Shown here: positions 38,901 to 46,949 of the stretch, piece after piece
Layout of the letters: each line of letters begins with the position of its first letter
Position numbering within the stretch: the first letter of the stretch is position 1
Assembly (NCBI GenBank): GCA_016792805.1
Contig: JAEUHX010000088.1
Coordinates: 1-62,867, forward strand
DNA from: Planctomycetota bacterium
GTDB lineage: Bacteria; Planctomycetota; UBA1135; JACQFD01
Reading direction: 5' to 3'
Length of the DNA: 62,867 nucleotides
Position numbers and translations under genes: made by a program
The notes under the pieces: model-generated
Seen by the model: the letters and a program-made list of their open reading frames with translations, nothing else
What the model was told of the DNA's origin: nothing
Databases searched by the model: none

Positions 38901-38999
38901 GCTCGAACCCGCCCAGGCCGTGGACATCACCGAAGTCGTCGCGAGAAGTCCCAGAGAAGCGAAGGCGAGGAGCCTCAGCGAGAGTGCTTTCTGTGCCAC
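35910..38999 (-). CDS. giant secreted TPR-repeat protein
   Basis: A protein of about 1029 residues. I chose the GTG at 38999 because it gives a signal peptide (KALSLRLLAFASLGLLATTS, then ...STAWA); upstream codons in frame are Arg-rich. The rest is helical TPR-like sequence, for example YTERLASRGYREAAVWIVNRL, KAGNAYRDLNDATKAVDFYDQSL, YAYQAAGRPLEAVLLWESV and FRRGQALGLLAKWTELAAE. A periplasmic scaffold function is inferred. It is second in the minus-strand series that starts with the terpene-cyclase-fold protein. Confidence 0.85.
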   Translation of the reverse strand: MAQKALSLRLLAFASLGLLATTSVMSTAWAGSSAGSPATVPWTPAVTEPLHSALNLAAIPGVPALPAGMRVAQAEPNAAAPYGVDRDIEYTERLASRGYREAAVWIVNRLKAMPGLKPEQQASVAFAEASILVADFENEKDFAKAAESHAKAKAGLEGYLKLNSKGATADRARILSGELDKKLGEKIGQEILRESSPEKVTELRKQGEKAFQDAIQYFQGRVDKLREEATAQNIDLSQAREVLLAEFSMADTYLSFARLYPEKDPMREQRLKLAADRFAEFTNECDQELMIWYTANTKAGNAYRDLNDATKAVDFYDQSLSLMEGSDENGDKYVRDDLTENEKALVLDALVEASRLKIGLKRHEEVIDEYATRAKKAIPDAEKFERGPDYFVELAHAHNLANKNDEAARFAQKAMNAASFDSAAFRGAQEMLDRLGVSVGGGSGPKLTEARVIGPVAGPLREGKIAEAMRAFDRMRLMIRGDAEEAKFAPKLISWGGYAYQAAGRPLEAVLLWESVATQYPGDKVAPAAVLEAVRAMCAYWKSVKSEWPDAVVRGLMERIPENAGEAAEAQGLYIDALQKLNKKDAFEVATLQEEALKTTQKTDAKFGKKAFDAGKMFVTARSGVAGLKDADKRRKLVEGARAGAERCFTQFLEWAAAQSTLDPEEIAKNDTRTADALIAMANMWLWEPGAQPEKAMAILQQLEERTSKSAAAKAKRWDLEEIRVRAFLKQGNLNQAVALVEGMATKAAENRKTVDSLSRVATECFQVAQKKETPPDRVAELTETAIRLLRAWITNGERQAGVIDAADYESAATKLFRLGLMKNGIDLSKGYTSFWDYRDAKLPFKEPLELAAEYYSKAIAANEQAATENFDVTFTRFRRGQALGLLAKWTELAAETNAIVNDGEMLEKVDTGYKITEATGKGSRNFRIQVLNERSIALARLAEKGDRAAGTEAQKIASAVESFTNPGNKEPTVEFWIARYVKVLAMQRNDERAACKAEIERYLLTDKELDKGKWGFDKLIRDIYDKVK

Positions 39000-39284
39000 T
39001 GGAGGCAATGGAAGTTCGAGTGCGATGGGGAGTTGACGAAGTTTCTTGCGCCGGAGGGGCCCGGAAAAGGGCGGAGAGAATAGCAACCGGCGAAACCGAC
39101 GCGCGGGGAAAACACGCGTCGGGGGCTGCGAGCAGCGGGTCGGAATCCCGGCCCGGATACAACGCGGGCGGCGATGGAACACCGCCGCCCTGCTGGATCT
39201 CAGAAAAGTCCGCGAGCGATCAAGCGACGCGGCTTTTCGATCGCCGAGGTCTTGGGAGATGCCATCCTCGGTCGACCGCGAAGC

Positions 39285-41006
39285 TTACTTCTTCTTCTTC
39301 GTGGTACCGAATGCGTTGCCGTATCGATAATACACTTCGAAGGTGAGCGTATTGATGGCTGTCGCGTAGACGCGGCCGCCCTCAAAGCCCCAGCGATCGT
39401 CGCCGTCCCAGGAGCCGTCCGAGCACGACTTCGGATTATTGACCTGGTTGTCGAGGAGCGCCTTCTTGAGAGTCTCGTTCCAGGGCTTCCAGTATTCACC
39501 CTTCGTCGCGCGCGGGCTGTCCGGCCCGTCGAACTGATTGAGGGCGAGCGAAGCGTAATACCAATAATAGTAGTCGTTGGTCTTCTTCTGCTTATTCCAC
39601 TCGGGCAGATCCTTCTTCATCAGATCGGCGCCGAGCTTCAGCATCGGATCTTCCATGTTGTGCTGGGAAAAAGTGCGCACACACATACCGACGGCCGAGA
39701 GTGCCGGGTGATTCTGGTAGTCGTCGTTCTTGCCTGGCTGCTTCACCTGCTGTCCGGCCTCTTCGCGCTTTGTGTAGCCAACCTGGCCGTTGGTCTTGTC
39801 GGTGACTTCCTCACAGAAGTTGAAGGCGCCTTCCATGGAGCCCTGCGAGAACTTCAGGCCCGCGAGTTCGGCCGACTTCAGCGCCATCACGCACCAGCCG
39901 GTCACCGAGATGTCGTTGTCGCCCGACTGCGGGCGATAGCGCCAAGCCAGATAGCCCGAGCCACCGGGCGCAGGGTTCTGTCCCGCGATGAGGTTGTCGA
40001 TCGCTTTCTGCGCCGACTCCTTCCAAAGCGGCGAGCGCGAGAGACCATAGGCCTCGGTCATGCAGAGCGCCGCGATGGAGTGGTTGTAGCCCCACTTGGC
40101 GTTGGCGGACGGCACGAACGACCCCTGCTCATCCTGGGAGGAGCGGAGGAACTTCAAACCATTCTTCACGACGTCGCCGACCTTGATCACGCGCTTCGTG
40201 AAGGGGTCCGTCCACTGCTTCTGAGAGCGCTGGTCGTAGCCGGCGCCTAGGAACGCGAGAAGTGACAGGGCAGTCACTCCGACCTGGTGCTCGGGGTAGC
40301 CCTTGTGCTCGCAGGCGGTGCCGCCCGAGAAGCAGGCCTTCTGGAAATTCTCCGGCGACCAGGAGCCATCTTCGTCCTGGTGACGCGCGAGCCAGCGGAG
40401 ACCGGCCTCAACGGCCGACTCCGTCTTCGCCGTCGAGCCCTTGCCGCCACGCACCGTCATATTGCGACGCCCGCCGAAGGGACCGCCGTAGCCACCACGC
40501 CCCGAACGACCGGACCCGCCACCGACGCCGATCGAGTCGAACAGGTTCTTGCCGGACGAGTTCGCAAAATTGAACTGCGAACCATCGCCTTTGGCCATGC
40601 CGTAGTCCTCGCCGTTGTCCGTCTCGTTGTGATCTCCGTAGACGAAGTTGTCGTCCGGGAAGGTCAGCTCCGGCTCATTGGTATTGATTTCTGTATCGAC
40701 CGTCTCGACGGCGGCGTCGCGCTCTTCAAAGATATCGCGCTTCTGGATCTCTTCCTTCTTCTCAGGCTCCGCCTCGATCGTCTTCGAGACGGCCGTCTGC
40801 ATCTGCACTTCGTTTTTCTTGGGTTCTTCTGAGGCGAGCTTCCAGACCGTCGCCAGCGCCAGCAGGGACAGATTCACCGCTGCGGCAATGAAGAAATATG
40901 GAGAAGACTTCGCGAACTCGCGGAGCCTCTCCCCCATCGACTTCGACTCGAAGACGTTGGCGCGATACTCGAACTTCGGCTGGTCGTGGTGGTCGTGCTC
41001 AGGCAT
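39285..41006 (-). CDS. membrane-anchored protein with terpene-cyclase/prenyltransferase-type alpha-alpha repeats
   Basis: A 573-residue protein from the ATG at 41006. A His/Asp-rich cytoplasmic start is followed by one TM helix (PYFFIAAAVNLSLLALATVW, about 36-56), an acidic linker, a Gly/Arg-rich stretch near 160-180 (GRSGRGGYGGPFGGRR), then repeats of the squalene-cyclase/prenyltransferase fold: AVEAGLRWLARHQDEDGSWS, VVKNGLKFLRSSQDEQGSF and AQKAIDNLIAGQNPAPGGSG. The DCTAE-type cyclase acid motif is absent, so it is likely a non-enzymatic alpha-alpha barrel, as in complement-like proteins. Its TM plus periplasmic domain fits a TonB-like or ExbD-linked partner. A 280-base divergent promoter region lies upstream. 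Confidence 0.85.
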   Translation of the reverse strand: MPEHDHHDQPKFEYRANVFESKSMGERLREFAKSSPYFFIAAAVNLSLLALATVWKLASEEPKKNEVQMQTAVSKTIEAEPEKKEEIQKRDIFEERDAAVETVDTEINTNEPELTFPDDNFVYGDHNETDNGEDYGMAKGDGSQFNFANSSGKNLFDSIGVGGGSGRSGRGGYGGPFGGRRNMTVRGGKGSTAKTESAVEAGLRWLARHQDEDGSWSPENFQKACFSGGTACEHKGYPEHQVGVTALSLLAFLGAGYDQRSQKQWTDPFTKRVIKVGDVVKNGLKFLRSSQDEQGSFVPSANAKWGYNHSIAALCMTEAYGLSRSPLWKESAQKAIDNLIAGQNPAPGGSGYLAWRYRPQSGDNDISVTGWCVMALKSAELAGLKFSQGSMEGAFNFCEEVTDKTNGQVGYTKREEAGQQVKQPGKNDDYQNHPALSAVGMCVRTFSQHNMEDPMLKLGADLMKKDLPEWNKQKKTNDYYYWYYASLALNQFDGPDSPRATKGEYWKPWNETLKKALLDNQVNNPKSCSDGSWDGDDRWGFEGGRVYATAINTLTFEVYYRYGNAFGTTKKKK

Positions 41007-41286
41007 GGAAGGCAAGAGGATGAGAGTTTCGGACGAGGTGAGGATAACCGTGACGCAAGCCTGCGGACAGAGTTCTCTCGGATTCTTGGAAGCGAAGGCA
41101 CGCGTGGGAGTTACCCATTCGCGCGATCCCTCGGCTCGACCGAGGCGCCCCTCAGCCGTATCCTCCTCGCCCCATTCGCCGGCCTCGTCGATTCGTGAAT
41201 GGGGCCCTGGCTTTCGGCTCGCGGATTTGGCGAGCACGAAGCCCGCGGGTTCGCGTCCTCACCCTCACACACCCAACAAACTCTCG

Positions 41287-41892
41287 ATGGCAGCTCCCCG
41301 CCGTAATTCGGGCCGATCGTCGGCTCCGCCTCCCGAACCCGCGAAGTCCTCCGGCCTCCAATGGGTGTTGATCGGGCTCATGTCCGTCGTCGGCATCGGC
41401 GGCATTGCGTACGTCATGCTGTCCAAGAACAAGGAGCCGGAGAAGCCGATCGAGCCGCCGAAGCCCGTGGCGCCGCCTCCCGCCATCAGCAAGAAAGTGG
41501 AGCCTGCGAAGACCAATCTCCTGCTCGAGCTGCCGCCGGACGTCCGCAAGGAGATCTACGGGCGCTTGGCCTCGTTCTCCGACCAGGTCGATCCGATCGA
41601 GCGAGAGATTGTGAAGATCGAGAAAATTGAGGATCCCGCGCAGCGACGCGAGAAGCTCGACGAGGCGCGCGACAAGCTGTCGGCCATCGCCGATGGCATC
41701 ACCGAAGTGCTCGAAGACAAGAAATACGAGAAGTACACCAAAGACGAGCGCTACGGCCACAACTTCGCAAGCTACTGGCAGCGGTTGAACTTCTACACGG
41801 CTCGGCTCAATCAGCTCAAGAAGAAGAGCGACGACGCCTTCAACGAGATGAAGGCCGCCGAGGCGAAAAGCAAAGAAAAAGAGGGCGGCTAG
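41287..41892 (+). CDS. TM-anchored helical protein (tandem paralogue 1)
   Basis: A 201-residue protein from the ATG at 41287. One TM helix (LQWVLIGLMSVVGIGGIAYVML, about 24-45) follows a Ser/Pro-rich start, then a Pro/Lys linker (EKPIEPPKPVAPPPAISK), then a 125-residue charged helical domain: LELPPDVRKEIYGRLASF, IEREIVKIEKIEDPAQRREK, YWQRLNFYTARLNQLKKKS and a Lys/Glu-rich end. The same domain occurs in the next gene at about three quarters identity. Family not recognised. Divergent from the cyclase-fold gene, with which it may share regulation. Confidence 0.8.
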   Translation: MAAPRRNSGRSSAPPPEPAKSSGLQWVLIGLMSVVGIGGIAYVMLSKNKEPEKPIEPPKPVAPPPAISKKVEPAKTNLLLELPPDVRKEIYGRLASFSDQVDPIEREIVKIEKIEDPAQRREKLDEARDKLSAIADGITEVLEDKKYEKYTKDERYGHNFASYWQRLNFYTARLNQLKKKSDDAFNEMKAAEAKSKEKEGG

Positions 41893-41960
41893 CACAGTCC
41901 GTTGCAACTCGGCTCAAGTACCTGATGAGGCACAGCGCCCACTACGTTCCTACTTCTAGG

Positions 41961-42455
41961 ATGGCAAGAGCGATCCCCTTCGGGCTCGCAGTCTTGACAT
42001 GGGTGGGCGCTGGCGGCTGTTCGAGCCCATCGAAGGATCTAGAGCCAGAGAGTCGGGAAGCCTCGCGACCCGCATCTTCTCTACTGCTGGACTTGCCTCC
42101 GGAGGTCCCCAAGGACCTCTACCGCCGATTGGTGATCTTCTCCGATCAGGTGGGCCCGATCGAGCAAGAGATCGTGCAGATCGAGAAAATTGAGGATCCA
42201 AGCCTGCGGATGAAAAAGCTCGACGAGGCCCGCGACAAGCTCGCAGCCATTGCCGACGGCATCGCCGAGGTGCTCGATGACAAGAAATACGAGGGGTACA
42301 ATATAAACCCACGATACAGCCACAATTTCGCGGCCTATTGGCAGCGCCTGAACCTCTACACGGCACGGCTCAATCAGCTCAAGAAGAAGAGCGACGACGC
42401 CTTCAACGAGCTCAAAGCTGCCGAGGCGAAAGGCAAAGAAAAGGAGGGCGGCTAG
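41961..42455 (+). CDS. lipoprotein carrying the same helical domain (tandem paralogue 2)
   Basis: A 164-residue protein from the ATG at 41961 with a lipoprotein signal (MARAIPFGLAVLTWVGAGGC, lipidated Cys20). After a short linker, residues 40-164 match the domain of the gene at 41287, including IEKIEDPS, KLDEARDKLAAIADGI, NLYTARLNQLKKKSDDAFNE and the tail AKGKEKEGG. The two N-termini are unrelated, so one domain is placed on two different membrane anchors. It ends 4 bases before the convergent gene at 42460. Confidence 0.8.
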   Translation: MARAIPFGLAVLTWVGAGGCSSPSKDLEPESREASRPASSLLLDLPPEVPKDLYRRLVIFSDQVGPIEQEIVQIEKIEDPSLRMKKLDEARDKLAAIADGIAEVLDDKKYEGYNINPRYSHNFAAYWQRLNLYTARLNQLKKKSDDAFNELKAAEAKGKEKEGG

Positions 42456-42459
42456 GGCG

Positions 42460-43527
42460 TTACTCGCCGAGCTGCCGCGGATCGATGCGACGCGTCTTCG
42501 AGGCGCGATCCGGCACGAGTTCCGAAATCGCGGCGCGAACGCCGTCGAGGCTGAGCCCGCGATCGAGCTCGACGCGTACAAACGCGCGGCGGATCTCCCC
42601 GCGGTCGTCCTCTTCGAGACGCACCACGGCGCCGCGCACCCCGCGGATGCGCGCCACGATCATGCGCGCAAAGGACTCGGCATTCTCCGAGCCGTGCTCG
42701 CCGTCGGCGGCCGTCTCGGCGCGCCCGGGGCGCCGGCCATCAGCCGTCGTCCCGAGAACGCACAAAAGCGCGTCGCTCTCCGAGGGGCCGGGCCCATCCT
42801 CGGGATTTAAGTGAACTTCGAACCTCTCGAACTCCGGCGGCAGCGACCCCATTCGTTCTGTAACAAACCGCTGCATCTCGAGCTTGCGGGCGCGGTAGAC
42901 GCGGTCGGAATGCACTAATTTGTCGACGAAGGCCTGCTGCATGCTCACCCGCAGCAGGGATCCGATCGCGAGCGCCGAAACCTCCAGATCCTCTCCCGCC
43001 TCCGGGAACTGCAGCCGGAACTCAGGCGACGACGCGATCGCGACCACCTCGGACGCCAAATAGGGCCCGGCCGAAAGCGGCGCGCGCGCGACCGAAATCC
43101 GCGGCGACCGCACGCGCTGCGGGTCGCGAAGCCACAATTCCACCGTGAGATGGCGCTCGGGCTGAACATGCCGCAAATGCGCCTTCACCCAGCGCACGAC
43201 CGCGCGCCGCGCGGCTTCCTCCAGATCCTGATGGGTTCGCTTGGGCACCAGCGAGCCCGTGCCTGCCAAGACGACGCGCATCGCGAGACCCGTGCGGCCG
43301 CCGCCCCAGCGCGGTACGGCGATGCCGGGCAGCAGCAGCGTCGCGTGGAGCGAAAAGTAGGGATCGGGGACCCCGGCCATCACGGCCTCCTCCTCCAGCT
43401 CGTGGGCGGCCACCTCGGCAAGCCGGCGGGCGATCTCGTCGGGATGCCCCACGCCGCGGGCGGTCGCCGGGATCGTGAACTGGGGTCGAAGCTCGAAGGC
43501 CTGCGAGAGGAAGAGCTCGGCAGTCAT
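42460..43527 (-). CDS. divergent homologue of archaeal-type S-adenosylmethionine synthetase
   Basis: A 355-residue protein that I align by eye to the archaeal methionine adenosyltransferase family. Matches in order are RGVGHPDEIARRLAE (24-38; family RKGLGHPDSICDGIAE), RWGGGRTGLAMRVVLAGTGS, APLSAGP (149-155), FPEAGEDLEV (174-183), QAFVDKLV, FEVHLNPED (236-244) and SDALLCVLGTTADGRRPG. The family's HHNTDQVE segment reads FSLHATLLLPG here, and the later GRGNRVNGLITPFRP and GKNPVNHVGK blocks are absent or replaced. It therefore probably lacks normal AdoMet-forming activity and may bind a nucleotide or have a new role. Confidence 0.7.
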   Translation of the reverse strand: MTAELFLSQAFELRPQFTIPATARGVGHPDEIARRLAEVAAHELEEEAVMAGVPDPYFSLHATLLLPGIAVPRWGGGRTGLAMRVVLAGTGSLVPKRTHQDLEEAARRAVVRWVKAHLRHVQPERHLTVELWLRDPQRVRSPRISVARAPLSAGPYLASEVVAIASSPEFRLQFPEAGEDLEVSALAIGSLLRVSMQQAFVDKLVHSDRVYRARKLEMQRFVTERMGSLPPEFERFEVHLNPEDGPGPSESDALLCVLGTTADGRRPGRAETAADGEHGSENAESFARMIVARIRGVRGAVVRLEEDDRGEIRRAFVRVELDRGLSLDGVRAAISELVPDRASKTRRIDPRQLGE

Positions 43528-43607
43528 CGCCGCGGAGAATAAGGACCGGAGGCTCGCACCTCACGCGTGCGCTGGCGAGAATCCGAAACGAAGCTCCGGC
43601 TTCCTCG

Positions 43608-45692
43608 ATGATTCGACTCGCCCTTGCTTTGCTGCAGGCGCCTACTTCGGTTCAGGCGCCTGCGGTGGCCGATCCCTACCCGGTCTACGTGTGGCGTCAG
43701 GGCGGCCCGGGCCCTTCGCCGGCCTGGGCGGAGGCCATCCGCGCGCTCGGCTTCCGCGGAACGAACATCCAAGGCGGCGAGCTGCCGACGACGGCGACTC
43801 AGCTCGGCCTCGCGTTCTATGCCGACCACCTGGCGCGCCGGGAGGTCTTTCACCGCGACTCCAACGATCCTGCGTGGAAGCTCTGCCTCGAGGAGTTCGA
43901 GAGAACGCGGACGCCGGCCGCGCTGCTGCGCACTCCGTCGCTCGACGACCGTAAAGTGCTCGAGGTGATGCGCGCCGATGTCACGCAGCGGGCGGCGCGA
44001 GCGGCTGCGGCTGGCGCTCGATTTGTATCGATCACCGATGAGCCGTCCTTCACCGTGGGCGCAAATCCGCTCGACTTCGATTGGAGCCCGCCTGCAATAC
44101 TGAGCTTTCGCGAGCGACTTCGGGCGCGGTGGCCGCGGGTTGAGGATCTGAAGGCAGCGCTCGGGCCGAATGCCGCCCACCACGACCGAACCTTACCTTT
44201 CCTGACCGACGAGGCCGTCGCCCACGCCGCGGCGCCAGGGCCTTGGAACTTCGCTGGCTGGAATGCGACCCGCGAGAGCGCCGATGCCACATTTGCATCG
44301 GCCCTCGCGTCCGCTGCGGAAGCCGCGCGAACGGCGGCCCCGAGCGTACCTGTTGGATTCTTGGGCGGACGCCCACCCGGCGCCTTCGGCGGCATGGATT
44401 GGCGCGCGCTGCTCCGATGGCGCCCCGACGTTCTGGAGATTTATGACGTGGGCGCGGCGCGCGAGCTCGTGCGGGCGCTCGCGCCGCAGGCCGCGCTCAT
44501 CGATACGGCGTTTCTCGCCGACGCCGGAGCCGAATACACACCCGATCTCGTCCCGGCACGGATGAGTTGGCTTTTCGCGCGAGGCGGGCGCGCCACCATC
44601 CTCTGGTCCAACGCCGCCCTTTTTGATGCATCGGAGGGAGAACAGCCGCGGGCGGCGCTCCAGGCGACGGAGGGGGCGCTGGCTGTCTCGGCGCGCGCGC
44701 GCGCGCTGCGGGCTTTGGCTGAGCAGGTGCGCGTCTCGAGCCCCGCGCGCTCAGAGATTGGAATTGTGGTCTCGCAGCCGAGCATCCGCGCGGGCTGGCT
44801 TTTCGATGCGCGGCGCGACGGCACCACGTGGCCGCGGCGCTTCTCGACTCACGAATACGAACATTCCACCGCGCTCGCGTCGCTCGACAGCTGGTTCACG
44901 CTCCTCGAGGACCTCGGCTACTCGCCGCGCGCGATCGACGCTCGCGACCTCTCAAGCAACCCTCTGCCGCGGATGCTCGTCCTACCGCGCACGCTGGCCC
45001 TCTCCCGCGAGGAGTCCGATGCGATCCGCCGCCATGTGGTGCAGGGAGGGTATCTCCTCGCCGAAGGGCGCCCCGGCATCCTCGACGGAGATTTGTGCGG
45101 CGGTGCTGGCGGAGCGCTCGACGATCTGTTTCGTCTCGAGCCGGCGAAATTTGTGGGTTTCGCCGACGAGAACTTGGAGCCCTCCGCTCTCGCGATTCGC
45201 TCCGCGGCCGGCTCGATCATCCTTGAGCCGCAGCTTCGAAGCGGCGCGAGCCCTTCGCCCAGCATTGCGTTCGCCGGCGCCGAGGACCGCGCGCTTTTGT
45301 TGAACATCTCCGTGGCCCTCGACCGCGATGCGCGCCTCGAGCCCGCCTCACCCTCGGCACGAGCGCTCCGCGCCCTGCTGCGGCCCTGGATCGAGAAACA
45401 TCTCGCCGCGCCGCCGATCATCGCCCGCTCCGAGTCGGGCCTGCCGCTCGCGGTGCACCGCGAGCCCTTCGACGGCGGCATGGTCGCTTTTGTGACTGTC
45501 AATGTCCGACGCCGCCCTAAGCTCGCGCGCCGCGACCCGATCGACGTGACACTCGAGCTGCGCGGGCTCTGGAGCCGAGCAAAGGCCGTGCGCATTGACG
45601 GCGGAGCTGCTCCCCTTCCGGTCGACGAAAACGGCACCGTTCGGTTGAGGCTCGATCCAAAGCATCTGGCCGCAGTGCGTTTCTCGCTCTAG
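43608..45692 (+). CDS. secreted GH42-like glycoside hydrolase family protein
   Basis: A 694-residue protein from the ATG at 43608 with a short signal-like start. Residues 25-330 look like a TIM barrel of the GH42 beta-galactosidase type, with RFVSITDEPSF (Asp144, Glu145) at the acid/base strand and WRPDVLEIYDVG at a later strand. Residues about 365-520 resemble the GH42 trimerisation (class I amidotransferase-like) domain: SEIGIVVSQPS and MLVLPRTLALSREESDAIRRHV. A small beta domain ends the protein. Family GH42 uses Asn-Glu at the acid/base site; here it is Asp-Glu. Substrate unknown. Divergent from the gene at 42460 with 80 bases between. Confidence 0.75.
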   Translation: MIRLALALLQAPTSVQAPAVADPYPVYVWRQGGPGPSPAWAEAIRALGFRGTNIQGGELPTTATQLGLAFYADHLARREVFHRDSNDPAWKLCLEEFERTRTPAALLRTPSLDDRKVLEVMRADVTQRAARAAAAGARFVSITDEPSFTVGANPLDFDWSPPAILSFRERLRARWPRVEDLKAALGPNAAHHDRTLPFLTDEAVAHAAAPGPWNFAGWNATRESADATFASALASAAEAARTAAPSVPVGFLGGRPPGAFGGMDWRALLRWRPDVLEIYDVGAARELVRALAPQAALIDTAFLADAGAEYTPDLVPARMSWLFARGGRATILWSNAALFDASEGEQPRAALQATEGALAVSARARALRALAEQVRVSSPARSEIGIVVSQPSIRAGWLFDARRDGTTWPRRFSTHEYEHSTALASLDSWFTLLEDLGYSPRAIDARDLSSNPLPRMLVLPRTLALSREESDAIRRHVVQGGYLLAEGRPGILDGDLCGGAGGALDDLFRLEPAKFVGFADENLEPSALAIRSAAGSIILEPQLRSGASPSPSIAFAGAEDRALLLNISVALDRDARLEPASPSARALRALLRPWIEKHLAAPPIIARSESGLPLAVHREPFDGGMVAFVTVNVRRRPKLARRDPIDVTLELRGLWSRAKAVRIDGGAAPLPVDENGTVRLRLDPKHLAAVRFSL

Positions 45693-45901
45693 GGACTGTT
45701 TTGTAGCACGCTTGGTTCCTCATGTGAGAGCCGTTTCTGTAGACCTCAGTTGATTCCCGCGCGTCTTGGGACAACCTCCGGAGACTACATCCATCGTCCG
45801 TCGGCTTCGAACGGTGCGCGGGCCGGTCTTGGCGCGTCGAGTTCCGCAGACGCGGAGGCGTGGCGCGCGCAGCTCTTCATCGATCTGTGGGGTCGGCGCG
45901 T
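45693..45901. other. leading edge of the repeat island, no gene
   Basis: No protein-like frame. It contains the 49-bp sequence at 45824-45872 that recurs at 62704-62752. Confidence 0.4.
45824..45872. repeat. 49-bp dispersed repeat (partner at 62704-62752)
   Basis: It begins CGGTCTTGGCGCG, contains CGAGTTCCGCAGACGC and ends TGGCGCGCGCAG. The stretch at 62704-62752 is nearly identical in the same orientation, differing by one substitution and a small rearranged patch. At the second site it forms the left part of a 158-bp inverted-repeat element. Confidence 0.65.
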
Positions 45902-46289
45902 GGAGGACGTTTCAAAGGTCAACCGTGCCCATGGCGATTCGGCGCAGCATGCGCCGCCGAATGAAGTATCTCGGTACCGATTCCTCATCGCGCGGGGCAA
46001 GCCCCGCGCAATGGTTCGGCGCGTGCGCCGACCCTACGGATCAACATCAGTGCATATCAAGATTGCCTCATGCCCTTTTCCACGCCATCCCGCATCTGTG
46101 CAGGCATCGGTTCTGCCGTAGGGCTCGGGCTTGCCCGAGACGATCTCGCGCGCGCATGCGCGCGAGGATGAAGAAAAGCCTGTAGGAGATCATGCTCAGA
46201 AGTGGATTCTTCATCGCTACCCAGAGCATCGGCACGGAATTGCCCTGGAGGGCCCGTACACAGTCCGGATGACTTTTGAAACGTCCTCC
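45902..46289. mobile_element. 388-bp element bounded by the same inverted ends as the 25-kb insertion
   Basis: GGAGGACGTTTCAAAGGT at 45902-45919 is inverted relative to ACTTTTGAAACGTCCTCC at 46272-46289, with one mismatch in 18. These are the ends seen at 25420-25583. The interior is unrelated in length and includes REP-like hairpins and most of the first 262-bp repeat. No transposase frame is present. Confidence 0.5.
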
Positions 46290-46296
46290 GTGCGCC
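46034..46296 (+). repeat. 262-bp direct repeat, copy 1
   Basis: It starts CTACGGATCAACATCAGTGC, contains a hairpin CTCGGGC TT GCCCGAG (46124-46139) and an alternating CG palindrome (46149-46164), and ends with TTGAAACGTCCTCCGTGCGCC. Confidence 0.85.
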
Positions 46297-46399
46297 GACC
46301 GGTAAGCGCGCGCGTGCGCGAGCGGGTGAAGAAGCCGAAGTCCGATTCGGAACTGCGCGGGGCCACGGCCACGCGACCCGGTTGGCGCGTGCGCCGAAC

Positions 46400-46662
46400 C
46401 TACGGATCAACATCAGTGCACATCAAGATTGACTCACGCCCTTTTCCACGCCATCCCGCATCTGTGCAGGCATAGGTTCTGCCGTAGGGCTCGGGCTTGC
46501 CCGAGACGATCTCGCGCGCGCATGCGCGCGCGGATGAAGAAAGGCCTGTAGGAGATCCTGCTCAGAGGTGGATTCTCCATCGCTACCCAGAGCGCCGGCA
46601 CGGAATTGCCCTGGAGGGCCCGTACACAGTCCGGATGACTTTTGAAACGTCCTCCGTGCGCC
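46400..46662 (+). repeat. 262-bp direct repeat, copy 2
   Basis: Same start, hairpins and end as the copy at 46034; a few substitutions only. It is separated from copy 1 by 103 bases containing further hairpins. Confidence 0.85.
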
Positions 46663-46666
46663 AACC

Positions 46667-46927
46667 CCACGGATGAACATCAGTGCACATCAAAATTGAC
46701 TCACGCCCTTTTCCACGCCATCCCGCATCTGTGTAGGCATAGGTTCTGCCGTAGGGCTCGGGCTTGCCCGAGACGATCTCGCGCGCGCATGCGCGCGCGG
46801 ATGAAGAACAGCTTGTAGGAGATCCTGCTCAGAGGTGGATTCTCCATCGCTACCCAGAGCATCGGCGCGGAATTGCTCTGGACGGCTCGTACACAGTCCG
46901 GATGAGTTTTGAAATGTCCTCCGTGCC
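46667..46927 (+). repeat. 262-bp direct repeat, copy 3
   Basis: It follows copy 2 after 4 bases. It is slightly more diverged, with TTTTGAAATGTCCTCC at its end. Confidence 0.85.
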
Positions 46928-46949
46928 AACCAGTTCATATAGAAGTGGG

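Noticed and set aside
45785..46680. Small open frames in the repeat island that recur with similar peptides
   Set aside because: Their similarity simply follows the DNA repeats; hairpins and CG palindromes run through the frames and no start/RBS is conserved.
45902..46927. CRISPR array
   Set aside because: The repeats are about 262 bp long and nearly adjacent, without short spacers or cas genes.
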